DNA of 64,000 bases from contig JAUTDP010000004.1 of NCBI GenBank assembly GCA_033439795.1, positions 1,984,001 through 2,048,000 on the forward strand, read 5' to 3'. The notes beneath the pieces are model-generated. The model saw only the letters and a program-made list of their open reading frames with translations. It was not told the origin of the DNA and did not search any database. Positions 52,145 to 63,728 of this stretch are shown in pieces; the first letter of the stretch is position 1; every line of letters starts with the position of its first letter. Made by a program: the position numbers and the translations under genes. The DNA comes from Sordaria brevicollis. Taxonomy: Eukaryota > Ascomycota > Sordariomycetes > Sordariales > Sordariaceae.

Positions 52145-52338
52145 TATTAAATTCTAGGGTAATATTCTGGGTCAAAATAATATAAATTAATATATAGTTG
52201 GTTAATACTGCCAGTTACCTAAAAGGTTTTGGTAAATAAGGGATACCCCCAGCTCCCCCGGCCAGAGTTCTAGAATCCTGTTCTCCACAGCTATATATAG
52301 ACACATAGAATCAATCAATTCTCCCATACAATCTGACA
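52145..52338 (+). repeat. Copia 3' LTR
   Basis: 194 bp, the same length as the 5' copy. The inner half is RIP-mutated (TATTAAATTCTAGGGTAAT), the outer half (after about 52230) is nearly intact. Confidence 0.9.
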
Positions 52339-52343
52339 CGTCC

Positions 52344-54950
52344 TCCTATTACAGCACTCTTTGCTCGACTCCGGCTGTGCAGCCACGTCTCTCACCGCCT
52401 TCTTTGGGTTGTTTTCCTTTGCTTCTTTTCGTTCCAAACATCATCCTGTTCCTACCAGCGCAAAAATCAAAAGATGGTCATCGTGAACGAGTAAACTGCG
52501 TACCGTACCCTTCCGTCTCGACCCAAGCCAGGTCTGGCCCCTCGTTCCCGTCGACAAAAATCCGGGGCATATCGGGATCCCCGCCGCACCAGCAATGCCT
52601 GCTAGCTTCGCGATAAACAATGCAGCGTTGACTTTTGTATGGGTCCCTGTTAGTGCAGGTCCGCGGCAGCTGTGGAGAAAGCCAAAAGTCAAGAAGGGGG
52701 GGTCGGAAGATTTCTCAATCTCTTGCGTTTCTTTGCATGCTGACCTCAGACAAGCCCTGGTTCGTTCACTGCAGCGCCGGTCCTCGTTGCCCCGGTCCCG
52801 ACAGCAAAGAGGTCCCTTGGCACATTTTTTGGTGTCCAGTGTGTCCCGTCCCTGGCAGGCTGAACGTGGCACCGGCAGGCAACTTGCATCTCAAAACGGC
52901 AGGGCTTTTGCGTGTGCGCTTGGCCGCTTGGCGCTTGGCAATACCAAGACTTTAACAAGATGGGCCGCACTGCCCGCCAGATGGACTTCGAGAATGTCTT
53001 GGCAAAGCCCTTTTGCTGAAACTTTAACCCAACACAAGCTTTGTCTCGACCCCCTCCCCAGGACCAGGACACATCGTGACTAACAAACAGGCAAAGTCGA
53101 TGTTCTTCTGAGATTCTCCATGTTTCGGGACTTCCTCATGCGGTCTTCCTGCGATATCCGCCTCAAGCCGCCAGTCCGGCCCCTGAAGATTCGCCACTGC
53201 CCACCACGTCCAACGACGCACGCGGCAACGGCTTAACGGGTGCCATCAGTCCATCACTGCTCTCCGGCCGAGAACGACGCCTTCCGGTTTTTGCTCGAGG
53301 CAAAGAGAGGAGTGTTTGCCCCGGTAGGCGTCCGGCTTGGCCGAGACTATCGGGCGTCTGAGCCGGCCCCGCAAGTTGCGAGTGTCTATGGCGGGAATCA
53401 AGTGCACTTCATCCGAAAGATGTGTAGTCTTTGTTTCGACTCTGCCTGTTTGCGAACCGTCATGTTCACGGTAGAGATATCTCAGATCCTACCTACTACT
53501 GTAATACAAGTATACTTGTCTCGTGGGCCGGCGTAGCAGCAGAGATTGAGATAAGCAAATGTCAGAAGCTCATACGTAATCAGCCATCAAGGTTCTCGAA
53601 CGACGACCACAGCAAAGTAGCTAAGCAGGGACGTCTAAAGAGTTGGTCTCGGGTTGCCTTTCCGCCGAACCAAGCCACATTCTCATGTCGTTTCTTTCCC
53701 TTTTGCTTGGGTTACATGCCTCTGTTTTCCTTTCGAGCTCTCCAATCCTGATCCTGTGTCTTCGGGCTTGAATAGCTACGTTTTATTCCAATATCCGTAC
53801 CGGTGGCCAGAGACTGCTTCATACACATAATGATGGCGGAGGCCGAGTTGAGTTGCGTTAGAGTTGTCCACGGCTGGAAAGAGAAAAAAAATGGATGACA
53901 TCAAAACTCAGCATTGTTTGTCCGTCGTCTCTTATTGGAGTCCATTGTTGGACGAGCTTTGTGTGCTGCTGCTCGCATTATCAATGTCGGTCGCTCTAGC
54001 TGCTATCACCAGCGACCCGCTACCAAGGAGTAGTGCTTGGACAACGTGTCGGATGAGGTACCCGACAAACGAGGGCAGCTACCTACATGCGTAGGTGCCG
54101 CACATACATGTTCCAGTCACATGAAATACATACAGCGTGTGCATGAAGTTTATAAACGGGCACACATCCGTCGTCTTTTCTCGCAGTCATGGCAGCATGC
54201 TTGCTTCAGGGCTGGGAGGGAGGTTTTCTTTGAGGATCAGTGTTTGTGGCGTGTTGACTCTTTACCCGAAGCTCAGTTCTGTAAGCCGAACTGTCCAGGT
54301 CTCCTGCAAAGCTGGGCTCTGGATTACCAGATCTTTCAGGTACAACATCACTTGTTATGTACGAGTTGAGCTGTTACAACAACAACAGCAACAACTACAA
54401 GGGAAAAAAAAAAGTGTCTCAAGTTGTCGGACTTGATAATGGCCAAGATATTAGACTTGCCACGATAGAACAATCACAGTACCTAGACTCACATTTTTGG
54501 ATTCGTTCTCAATCAGTCAAAGAAGTAGGTAGTTTCTACTTGTATTGGGCTCTTTGAAGAGCAAACAAGTTTCAAGAACCATGGGGGCAATAGCACACCA
54601 GATCAACCTCCGATGGTCATGCTCGGAACACACAAGACACGCCTTTGACTTCAACTGCAGACCAAAATTAACATGGCACCACTTGGTAATGCCGGATAGC
54701 CGCAAGCAAATACGTACGAAACGTATCGCCCCATAATGCATATTCCTCGTATGTTGTTCATTATGCATACCCTCTCAGAGGGTAGTTACTTAGGTATCGT
54801 TCCCCAGATATCCTATCGTACAGCCCATATCCGCCTATTATTACACTCCCTTAAATCCATATCCATATCGTATAGTCGTATCGTATCGTCATTAAAATCT
54901 TCATCTCCCCTCCCATCGCTTCTCTTCCTTTGCCAGGAGTAGTCGTCGAT
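52344..54950. other. Gene-poor region of normal composition
   Basis: About 2.6 kb without RIP signs. Frames up to about 160 codons occur on both strands (for example 52595-53083), but they are Ser/Arg/Cys-rich, overlap each other on opposite strands and show no recognisable domain. The last part (about 54730-54950) is the 3' flank of the CsbD-like gene. Confidence 0.45.
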
Positions 54951-55340
54951 TTACTCCTGATGACTCTTACTAGCCGCCCCCTCCTTCTTCATCCACTCGC
55001 AGCCCGTCAGCTTGCCAGCCGTCTCCTCGACCGAGCCGTAACCCGAAGCAGCCGGGTCGCGGCCTTCGGACGCCTGTTGTAGCGTCGCCTTGGCGTGCGC
55101 CTTGTCTTGCTCGCCCGAGGTGGTCCAGGCGTGGGAGCCGGTGATGTTGCCGATTGCGGCCTGTCGCGTATTCAGTTAGCATCGGAAGATGGGGAAAGGG
55201 ATTGGAGAGGGGGGATGGGGTAATGGACGTACCTCAGCAGCGCCCTTGATATACTCAGCGTGTCCGGCAATCATGCCAGGCTGGGGCTGGTTGGCGTTGG
55301 AGGAGGGGTTGGTGTTGGTGTTTTGGTTGGAGGAAGACAT
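54951..55340 (-). CDS. CsbD-like stress-response protein
   Basis: Two exons, 55340-55233 and 55160-54951, with a GTACGT donor, a GCTAACTGA branch and a GACAG acceptor (72-nt intron), encode 105 residues. The N-terminus is Asn/Ser/Gln-rich and disordered. The body has two CsbD-like repeats: AEYIKGAAEAAIGNITGS and SVEETAGKLTGCEW, small helical units found in bacterial CsbD and in fungal proteins described as cruciform-DNA-binding (Hmp1-like). Fungal members are generally induced by stress or in conidia; that is family knowledge. Two bZIP-type sites lie about 180 bp upstream. The size and exon joint are convincing. The exact molecular role is unknown. Confidence 0.85.
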
Positions 55341-55524
55341 TTTAAGTGGTGGTTTGTTTTCGTTCGTTATTGAATTGGTATCAATTGAGTATCGTTTGAA
55401 TGCTTTTTTCGACTTTGCTTTGACGAATTTGGAAGATGGATGTTTGCGAATTTGGGAAGCAATGGTGTTTTGTACTTTGCGATTTGGCGATGCGAACTAC
55501 TGCGGAATAATGACGTCGATCCGC

Positions 55525-55532
55525 TGACGTCA
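55525..55532 (-). promoter_or_regulatory. CRE/ATF-type site upstream of CsbD-like gene
   Basis: Perfect TGACGTCA palindrome, 185-192 bp upstream of the start at 55340. A near copy, TGACGTCG, is at 55511-55518, 14 bp away. Such sites bind Atf1/CREB-type bZIP factors that act downstream of the osmotic-stress MAP kinase in fungi, which fits a stress gene. Confidence 0.55.
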
Positions 55533-55906
55533 TGGGTACCTCTACGGCATCGGCATCCGTCGTCCTGCAACCACGGATCGAACCCCTGAGGCTCTCCGAT
55601 GTCAACGACACCATTCGGATTATCATCTGGGTATTACGTTGAGATCTCTGGCAGTTCTCGATTGAAGATCGACTTCAATCCATATGAGGCTATGGCGATC
55701 GTCTTTGGACTCTCAAAGCTGGTGCTAGAATGCAGAAAATCGGCATAGGAGAAACGACTTCTTGCAGAAACATCACCATGCCGAATCACTTCACTTCCTT
55801 AATCTTGAAATCTTTCATTTTTGACATTGAAGATCTCAAAGGTAGGTGACAAAAATATTAGGCCGTTGATTCCCCTTAACGACTTCCCCTCCCTCTTTCA
55901 AAATCA
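55533..55906. other. Intergenic region, CsbD-like gene to monooxygenase
   Basis: Short spacer between two minus-strand genes; holds the distal promoter of the CsbD-like gene and the 3' end of the monooxygenase gene. No gene recognised. Confidence 0.5.
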
Positions 55907-58038
55907 TCAAAGCATACCCAGCCCCTTGAAGTACGCGCCCAGCCCATCGAAATCATCAACCGCAAGAACCGCGCCAATATACCCATCCGGCCTCACCACC
56001 AACGTCCTCCCCTTCTTCGGATCAATCTCCAACCGCTCATACACCCTCCCATGGCCCTCGTGCGCACTTTCAGCATCCGCCATCACCCGCCAGTAATTAT
56101 ATCCTTCCTCGTCACTCCACGGCCTGAACACCTCCGGCAAATCCAACAACTCGACCTTTGCTCGATCAGCGCTATGAATCATGAGGACCTCCACCAGCGC
56201 CCTCGCTCTGCCAGCTGTTAACCTCCCCATCCCATTGCTTTCGTCTCCAAGATACCTCCCCAGTTCTTGAATGTTGTCCGACAAGTTTTGATGAGTAGCA
56301 ATATCCCCAGCAAAAACCAGCACCCTAAACTGCCCCGTGGCCTGCATCCGTCTATGAATCCAGCAGGTCACCGCATCCGCCTGGTACACAGCCTGAAAAT
56401 CCGGTAACCGCTTTCCGGGGACCAGATCGGCTTTGACCAGACTCGGTCCCAAGTCTGCTGAGGTCTTGATATCTCGCGGGAGTTGCACAACACACGAAGG
56501 AGCAGGATATCGAATCGACAACCCCGTCGTAAACTTCATTCCTCTCAGAAACTCGGTGTCAAACTGTGACGATGGTTGGCCGACGAACAGTTTGAGATAG
56601 CCCCTATCAAACGAGATGAGGTCTTGAGCTACGGGTCGTCGTTCGGATTCGTACGTTGCAAGCAGTCTTCTTGCTGCTTCGGGGTTGTTGAACGGAGACT
56701 TCTTCTGAAGAACAAGCCGCAACTTCCACCCAAGATTATACGCATCCTGTATACTCGTATTCATCCCCTGCCCCGCCTTCGGACTATGCGTATGCACTGC
56801 GTCCCCAACCAAAAAAGCACGCTCGTTATGTCGCGAGAAGTGGCTGCCTACGCGCTGCCCAACCCGGTAGGCGGACCACCACGATACCGAGCCGATTTCC
56901 AGGGTATAAGGGGAGAAGATGTCGCGTGCGGCGGCGATGATGCGCTCCAAAGTCAAGTCTTTGGGGTCTGAGAACGAGGTGCCGCTCTCAACGGGGACGT
57001 AGAGGCGCACTTCCTTGTTGGCTCGTGGCATCATGAGGATGGTGCCCGTCGAGGCGCCGAGGTAGCAGCTGCGCCGGAGGTCGGGAAAGTTGGATTTGGG
57101 GACTAGGTCGACGACGCCAAAGACGGAGTCGGTTAGGTCGCCTTCGAATTGGACGTCGAGTTGCTTGCGAAGCCAGGAGTGAGCGCCGTCGCAGCCGATG
57201 ATGTATTTGGCGAGGACTCTTTCTTCTTCCACTTTCACTTCTTCGGGAGTATTTCCGTTAACGGTCTGTTGATATAGGTGTTGTTAGTAACAGCTTCCTT
57301 CTGAGAAAACATCCACGGAACTGTCGATCCTTACAGGTGGTGTTGTTGAGCTTTCAAGGGAATTCGACGCCACTGCTTCGGACTGCACCTGTGTCTTCTT
57401 AACCAAGCGCACCTCAACGGGATAGACGTCGTCAATGCCATGTAGCAGGGACATGGACTCATTGATCTTGACCTCAATAGGCCGGGTGTTGTACTGAATG
57501 TTAATATTCTCATGATTAAGTAGGTTCCGCTGCATGTGGTATTCAACCCTCGCTGCACCACACCTTGTCAACATCCTCATTTCCCTCAACTTTCATAGGA
57601 ATAGAAAAACTGTCCAACTTACCCTGCTGCAAAGTAGTCTCCCTAAACTTCCCCAGCTCCTCCACCTTATCCTGAATCACCTGCTCTCTCTCAATCCCAC
57701 CACCACTCTTGCCATCCTTCTTCTTTTGACCCCAGAAGGCAATCTCCTCCACCCTCCATGATTCCGCGGCAATCTGAGGTCCGATGCCGTACGAGTCAAA
57801 GATCTCGTTGGTTATGGACTTTAGCCCTTCGGCTGCTCCTCGCTGGGTGGGACCAGGTTTCTTGTCTATGAGGAGGACGGTGATGGGGGAGTTTCGGAAC
57901 CAATTGGCTAGGGCAAGACCTGAGAGACCAAAAGGAAGTTAGTTTGGTGTTGAATGATCTTGAGGAGATTGATGAGAGCTTCTTACCGGCTGGTCCTGCA
58001 CCAATGATGAGCACATCTACTCTTTTGACTTGAGTCAT
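55907..58038 (-). CDS. FAD-dependent aromatic monooxygenase (phenol 2-monooxygenase type)
   Basis: Four exons, 58038-57987, 57919-57623, 57552-57335 and 57265-55907, join in frame to 641 residues, the usual length for this family. Residues 9-20 hold the dinucleotide fold VLIIGAGPAGLALA (GxGxxG); later come IIGCDGAHSWLRKQL (DG motif) and FLVGDAVHTHSPKAGQGMN (GD motif), then the FAD/substrate domain end. The C-terminal about 170 residues (from LVPGKRLPDF to VVRPDGYIGAVL) form the thioredoxin-like domain typical of phenol hydroxylases. It should hydroxylate a phenolic ring with NADPH and O2 in the cytosol. The start is the only ATG before GxGxxG; a longer upstream frame lacks an ATG. No broken motif seen. 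Neighbour on the left is the CsbD-like gene. Substrate cannot be told from the sequence. Confidence 0.9.
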
Positions 58039-58880
58039 TCCGATTAGCTTTGTGGTGGTTTCGATGCGAGGATGGTCTGGGATGCTCAAGAAGTGTAGAA
58101 GTCAATGAAGACGGCTACTCGTCAGATCTTGAAGCTTCTCCTCCTCATGTTTTATAGTTTTGACTGATAGTCCGAGGCACTTCGAACCCAGACGAGAGCA
58201 TCACCTGTGTAAAAATGAGGCGTCGGTCCAATGCTAATTACCTTTATGTTTGTTTACTTCGAGTGTCTAGCGCGATATTCGATCCGCGCGGCATAGTCAA
58301 TATTCAACATGGGACGCATCACGGCCCCAAATCGGCTTGCCAGATACGTCCCCGGATGCTGGGAGAACCGGCAGGAGCAAACCGCAACAAAAAACCGCGG
58401 GTCGTCGGTTTTGTTTGCCTCAACGTTTTGAGTCAAGTCTCCCGTATATTGGTGGAATATTGTGGCTGAATGGTTTTTGTAAGTATCGTTCTCATCTGTC
58501 TTCGAACCATGTCAACCTCCGCTGTGGTTCTCCATTGGGATATTTCCGGAAGGAGATGTATAAAAACAAGTATGCCGTTGAATCGTTAGTTCCAACGTAC
58601 TTGATCATGGTGTTGAATGGAAAATATGGTTTGTCCTGTTGTGGCTTGAAGACGGGAAGAGAATGTTGGTGAGGTGCTTCACCGTTGACCAAAGCTGTAC
58701 AATCAAATCATCAATTAGCCATTCGTTCGGTTCACTGATAATCCTCATTTCTTGTAGCAACAGCGAAATCCAGTGGCCACAGCAATTCTTCCCCATGGAC
58801 CAAGACAAAGCCTCCGTTTTCACGTCTCACTATATCCCGCCCCGTCCCGCTCCGCATCCCGCTCTTCATCCCGATCTTCC
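58039..58880. other. Divergent intergenic region
   Basis: Between the monooxygenase (minus) and the small hypothetical gene (plus). Should contain the monooxygenase promoter. No gene or RNA recognised. Confidence 0.45.
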
Positions 58881-59353
58881 ATGTCACTGAAGAGCACAAT
58901 CTTGAACAGCAACCACTCGACACATTCTCAACTTGGTAACCCGGATGCTCAAGAAGATAATTCGAGGCTAGAATTACATCTCAGCCCTTACATTGAACTG
59001 TATTCTCCTGAACAGCACACACAGTGATGGAGCCCACTTCACATCCGCGTCGTGTTTCGTCCACCTTACCTCAGGCTTACCCCTGGACCAAGCCGGACCA
59101 GGAACTAATGAGCCGGTACAAGGGGCCGATTAATTCGCGACAAAGGAAGGTTCTTCGTTCTTGGCCAGAAGCATATATGTCAAATATCAAGATCATTGAA
59201 CCAACGTTCAATATTGGTTTGCCTGTGAATATACCACCGGGATACCAGAGTGGGAGGTCAAGTTGGGACTTATGTACGACAGGTGTTGACTGGCTTCGGC
59301 CGGTAATGAAGAGACATGATGATGTGATTGCTATGGAAGAGGAGGAGAGGTAG
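58881..59353 (+). CDS. Small hypothetical protein, two exons
   Basis: An ATG at 58881 opens MSLKSTILNSNHSTHSQL; a GTAAC donor at 58936 and a CACAG acceptor at 59024 join it in frame to 59025-59353 (VMEPTSHPRRVSSTLPQAYP onward), giving 127 residues. The intron contains a CTGAAC branch-like word. The product is basic in the middle (SRYKGPINSRQRKVLRSWPEAY) and ends in an acidic EEEER. No domain is recognised. Without the intron, the second part still opens at an ATG at 59027 (108 residues). Composition is protein-like, but there is no homology evidence. Confidence 0.4.
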
Positions 59354-60885
59354 AAGACGCGATTTTAGACTTGTGAGTTTTGGGTTCCAAGAGCGGAATG
59401 TATTCGTCGGCGTAGATACTCTCTTGCCTACGACGATTAGGCGTTAGAAATACAAATGGAACCCACCTCTACCAAGACAGGAAATCAGATCTGGTCCTTC
59501 AATTTTCCAGACATCTCGTTCGTTCCTACCTGCTATTTCCTTCGAACAACCCACAGATACCGTAATCGTAGTAGCCCGTGCACTTAGCCTACGCACCTGC
59601 CGCAGCTGGGCTCGCCAGCCCGCACCTTCCTTCCATTCGGGCCTTATAAGGTCCCTGTTCCGAGCCTGTCAGTAACCCCACGATCCCTCGATTGCACCCC
59701 TCGTGGTCAAATGGTATGTGGCGGGGCCAGATAAACTGCCCGTTGCGTTGGTAGCGGAGGCACGGTTTTCGTAGGTCGCAGCTTGGAGCTGGGTTCAAAT
59801 CGGACCTTGGTCATGGGCGGCTGAGCTTTTTGCGTTCTTATTTCATTCATTTTTTCCCCCTCATTTCGCACGATGCTTCAAGTAATCTAGGATTAGGAAC
59901 GGGTTTCTTTTACCTTGGTTTCCCTTTGATGACTCCGTGTTGATCGAGTGTCCGATAATGTTTGACGTCGATGGAACCTAGCTCAAATCCGTTATAGGTC
60001 TTGCTGAAAATCGTTGTCTGCTCAGTTTACCAGCTTTTGACCGATGAGGTGCAGAATCTTTTTCAGAATTACCCGGATGTTCATCTTAGCTGTTATTGAA
60101 AGTCATCCCGAGGAGAAATGCTTCCTGATGTAGAAAATACAATGCCCGTAAATGAACATCGTGTGATGGTCTGAAACCGACCGGGACAAAACAAGCAAGC
60201 AGTTATTACCGCAATGATTTGGAACCCCTCATTGACCAAGCTGTTTTGTATCGGAGAATGATAGCCAACTGTCTGAGTCGCATTGGAAAAGAGTCTCGAA
60301 TAGTTATCCAGGTTCTGCAAACGACACTCGCAAAGTCGAGAAATGCAGTGGTGATGTTGCCAAGCGATGTGTTTTCTGCCCCTAACCCTGCTGTCGATCA
60401 TTGTTCTGTAAGTGAAGAACCAACCAATTGGGTGTGGTATAGAAGCAAGAACTGTGGAGCCTTCAGGTACGTACCTCTTTGATCACCACTTTCTCAAATT
60501 CTCCCAGAATCGATTTCCAAACGTCAAGCCTGTTCGGAAATATCTCCCTTGAGAACCACCAAAGCATGCCAACTTAGCATTCTGAACATCTTCCGTCAGC
60601 CAGTTCTCTAGACACCCATGCCAAATCATATCAAATTTGTAGGATCTCCTATTGATGCAGTCGACTACTTCAAGACTGTTCCTCCATCCTTTGACATGCG
60701 GTGACCCGCCGCTTGACGACAGCCAATCCAGAAATACGAGGCAATGATGTTGTGAAGGATTGGGGCTGCTTCGATGATTGTACAAGCGTACTACTGTAGC
60801 TCTTTAAAAGAGCGAAAGTGGTAAAAGTCCGCGTTCTGTCCCATGCAACTCATCGGATCATCACGCACGTGCTTGAAGTTGTACA
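59354..60885. other. Intergenic region, no supported gene
   Basis: Frames on both strands (for example minus 60483-60785, with residues such as HCLVFLDWLSSSGG) lack ATG starts or domain matches; the minus frame is protein-like and could be a fragment of a degraded gene. A tRNA-promoter-like A and B box pair occurs at about 59700-59805 but does not fold as a tRNA. Confidence 0.45.
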
Positions 60886-60891
60886 TATAAA
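60886..60891 (+). promoter_or_regulatory. Candidate TATA box of O-methyltransferase gene
   Basis: TATAAA about 130 bp upstream of the ATG at 61021, followed by CT-rich sequence as often found at fungal transcription starts. Confidence 0.4.
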
Positions 60892-61020
60892 TTCCTCTTC
60901 CTCTACCTACTAATTTTGTGACAGTTTAACTTACCCAAGTGCTGGAAGACCGTGAAGGCATCAACGACTATAAAGAAAACCAAGCAAAGGGTTACATGCA
61001 CATCAAATCAGGTTCGCGCC

Positions 61021-61870
61021 ATGGAAACCTCAGACTTTGACCGCTCGAGGATCTACAAAAGCTGGGATGTGGACGGCAAGTTTGTTAGTACCCAGATCTC
61101 TACCCAGCACTTTCTCTCAGCAAGTTTCTAACATGGGTCCTACAGCACAGCGACGGCCGCGAAGTCGCCCTCCTCGAGTACATCTACAACCGTCCCGACA
61201 TTGACCAGCTGCGCGGCAACCCCCAAAGAGTCCTCCAGGCCATCGACGACTACGCCCGCTCCGTCACCGGCTTAATCAACATCGGCGAGACCAAGGGCGC
61301 CATAGTCACGAAACTCATTGCCGACCACAAGCCCGACACCATCCTCGAGCTTGGCGCCTACGTTGGCTATTCGGCCATCATGTTCGGCGACGCCATGAGG
61401 AAAGCCGGCGGAAAGCAGTACCATAGCGTCGAAAAGAGCCCCTTGTTTGCCGCGGTGGCTGCGAGTCTCGTTGACTTGGCTGGTCTGAGGGATGTTGTCA
61501 GGATCACGGTTGGCACTGGTGCTGAGGGTATTCAAAGGCTGTACGATTTGGGGGTCTTGAAGTCGCGGGTTGCTATGGCTTTTTTGACCATCATAAGCCG
61601 AGCTATACTAGCGATCTTAAGCTTTGTGAGAAATTGGGTCTTGTCGGTCCGGGCACAGTCTTGGTGGCTGATAACATGATTCTGCCGGGAAACCCACCGT
61701 ATGCTGAGTGGGTGAGAGCTAGTGTTGCTGAGAAGCGAGAGCTTGATGAGAAGTCGGATGAGAAGGGGAATCCAAATTTGCAGTATAAGAGCAGATTCAT
61801 CAAGAGCTGGGAGCCGAGTGGCCATGAGGATGCTCTGGAGATTACTGAGTGTGTGGGTGTCGAGGATTGA
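61021..61870 (+). pseudogene. Catechol O-methyltransferase-type gene with frameshift
   Basis: Exon 1 (61021-61083) and exon 2 (from 61146, after a GTTAGT...CCTACAG intron) encode a class I SAM methyltransferase: DGREVALLEYIYN, ILELGAYVGYSAI (SAM-binding motif I), HSVEKSP (acidic residue after strand 2). At about 61580-61586 the frame shifts: the run GCTTTTTTGACC lacks one base compared with the FLDHHK reading, so the frame ends soon after. In the shifted frame the conserved rest is intact: DHHKPSY (metal-ligand Asp and catalytic Lys), VLVADNMILPG (second and third metal ligands) and a normal end at 61870. The residue before the shift reads VAMAF where an acidic residue is usual. This may be a true lesion or a base-call error in a T-run. 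An intron cannot repair it without deleting the conserved core. Confidence 0.7.
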
Positions 61871-63728
61871 ATCTGATTACGTACCTCAGTAAGACAGTTG
61901 ACATAAATAGGTTTGGGAAAACCATGAGCTCATTCAATAGAGAACCCCAGGTACCATTGTGAGATTGATTTCAATCTGATCCGAGCAATTACCAGGCGTT
62001 TAAATGCCGGTCGCCTGTTGCAGCTGCCACTATCGAGATAAACCAGAAACGCCGGACACTCTCGATCCTGTATTGGAGACATTATAAATACCCCTGAGAC
62101 TTGCACAGCAAACGTGGAGTACTGGCGCATGTCAGAAGAACAGAACAATTTAAGACTTGATGGGGAGAAAGACCACTGTGTAGAGGGTGATGTTCGTGGA
62201 TGGAGGTTGATTCGGGGGATCACGAAGAGAAACAGGGTTAGGGTTGTAGGCGGTGGAACTGCTTCGCCCAAAATCCAACTCCAACCATTTGGCTGCTGCT
62301 TTGCTGTCGTCCGTCATGGACCTGCTTGTCAAAGTCAGACGAGAGCATCATGTGCATCACGCAGATTTCAGGGGCAAAGCAGTTAGCCCAACGCGACAGA
62401 AGCCTGATGAAGCTGTCAGTTCAACATTCAAATTGATAATGCGCGCCGCAAGCCAATGTGAGAGATGACAGCCAAGCATTCCGTCGGCACAATCTCGCCG
62501 ATCTTTCGCAGCCGTTGCCCGTGGGCATGAAGGTATGGTATGGTATGGTAAGCAACGCAGAAGGGCAAAGGGCAAAGTGTCAACTCGGCTGTTGGTGGTG
62601 GTCCCTGAATTCTCACCTGGACATCTTCTTCCTCAGTTCCTCTTCGTCAATCCATTTCCACCGACCATCGCGACGACAAACTCCATCACGACGCAAACGT
62701 GTGGAACGCGCTGCGACATCTCCAACTCGAAGAGAAATTGCGAAGTTCAGTGGCGCGCGACCCCTCTTCGTCATATTCGTGCTGGGCAACGGGGTCACGA
62801 CTCCCTATCACGATAACCTCAGCGACAATCGATTGGGCCATCCACCACCGCAACGGGGTCGTCCATCCGCTAGCCCCTTATCGCAAGGGCCGCTATTACA
62901 CGATAAGGAACCATTCGGCACCGACGTCATCGAGACCCTCTTCAATTCCCAACTCGCCTCGACAACCACACAACTCCAGTCTTGGTCGTCCATCAGTTCT
63001 TGGTTTCCAGTCCAACACACACAACACACACGGCAACACGGCCTGTGTCGTTTTTGTCTAGGCTGTCGTACTTGACAACCGAGCCAGACACGCGCGTGTC
63101 ATTCATTAGTTTGGATTGACTGCCTTGATTCAGATCACTTTCTCTCCTTGGACCCTGAAACTGTCACTCATCTGTCATCCTTTCCCGTTGCCACCTAGTG
63201 CGCGCCTCCCTCTCCAACCACTACCGGTACTTACTCCTCTGACTTTCATACTTGATCTCCATCATGTCCTGGGACCTCACCCGTCGTCGATGGATGCGAT
63301 CGTTGAACAACAAATATATCTTTGACCGCATTGTAGGTGACTTGTGTTTTCTGCTTTTGGCTTCATCCGATCTCTCTCCTCTTTCCCTTTTCATCACAAA
63401 AAGCCAAGTTCTGGAAGATTCGCACAAATCCACCGGCACACAACTCTCTGAACCGACACAGCGCGCCGAACGTCCATACCTTATTCCACTTCAGTTTTCA
63501 CTTGGCAAACCGGCTGCACAAAATTTTTACGGCACTGAATCTGATCTTTCCTGTCTCGTTACTTGCCGTGTTGCGCTTGTCCTTTTGTTTTCGTACACAG
63601 AATTGGACAAGGAAATCACTACACTACGGCCACAAACCGACCGAGTACCAACACAACGAGTGCTGACGAACAATGACCTGAATTGCCGACTTTAGCCCTT
63701 ATTATTTGCCATCGTCGTCCTAATCGAA
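61871..63728. other. Upstream region of Mpv17-family gene
   Basis: About 1.9 kb with overlapping short frames on both strands but none supported by a domain or splice pattern. The part near 63100-63720 is pyrimidine-rich and probably is the promoter and 5' leader of the next gene. Confidence 0.45.

Larger units (their letters stand above)
46793..52338 (+). mobile_element. Copia-type LTR retrotransposon, RIP-inactivated
   Basis: A complete 5546-bp element: 194-bp LTRs beginning TGTTAG (TATTAA in the mutated right copy) and ending TGACA, flanked by a CGTCC duplication (46788-46792 and 52339-52343). A purine tract lies before the right LTR. Plus-strand read-through shows Ty1/Copia order: integrase region, then RT (about 50640-51060), then RNase H (about 51480-51800). 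LTR differences in the stretches compared are almost all C/T and G/A. No intact gene remains. Its insertion site lies about 200 bp to the right of the DNA transposon. Confidence 0.9.

Noticed and set aside
52595..53083. 162-codon frame in the region right of the Copia element
   Set aside because: Ser/Arg/Leu-rich, overlapped by an equally long frame on the other strand, no domain, no intron pattern.
59690..59815. tRNA-like A box (TGGTCAAATGG) and B box (GGTTCAAATCG)
   Set aside because: The boxes are too far apart without an evident intron, and the 7-base acceptor arms (CCCCTCG and CTTGGTC) do not pair. At most it is a decayed tRNA-derived repeat.
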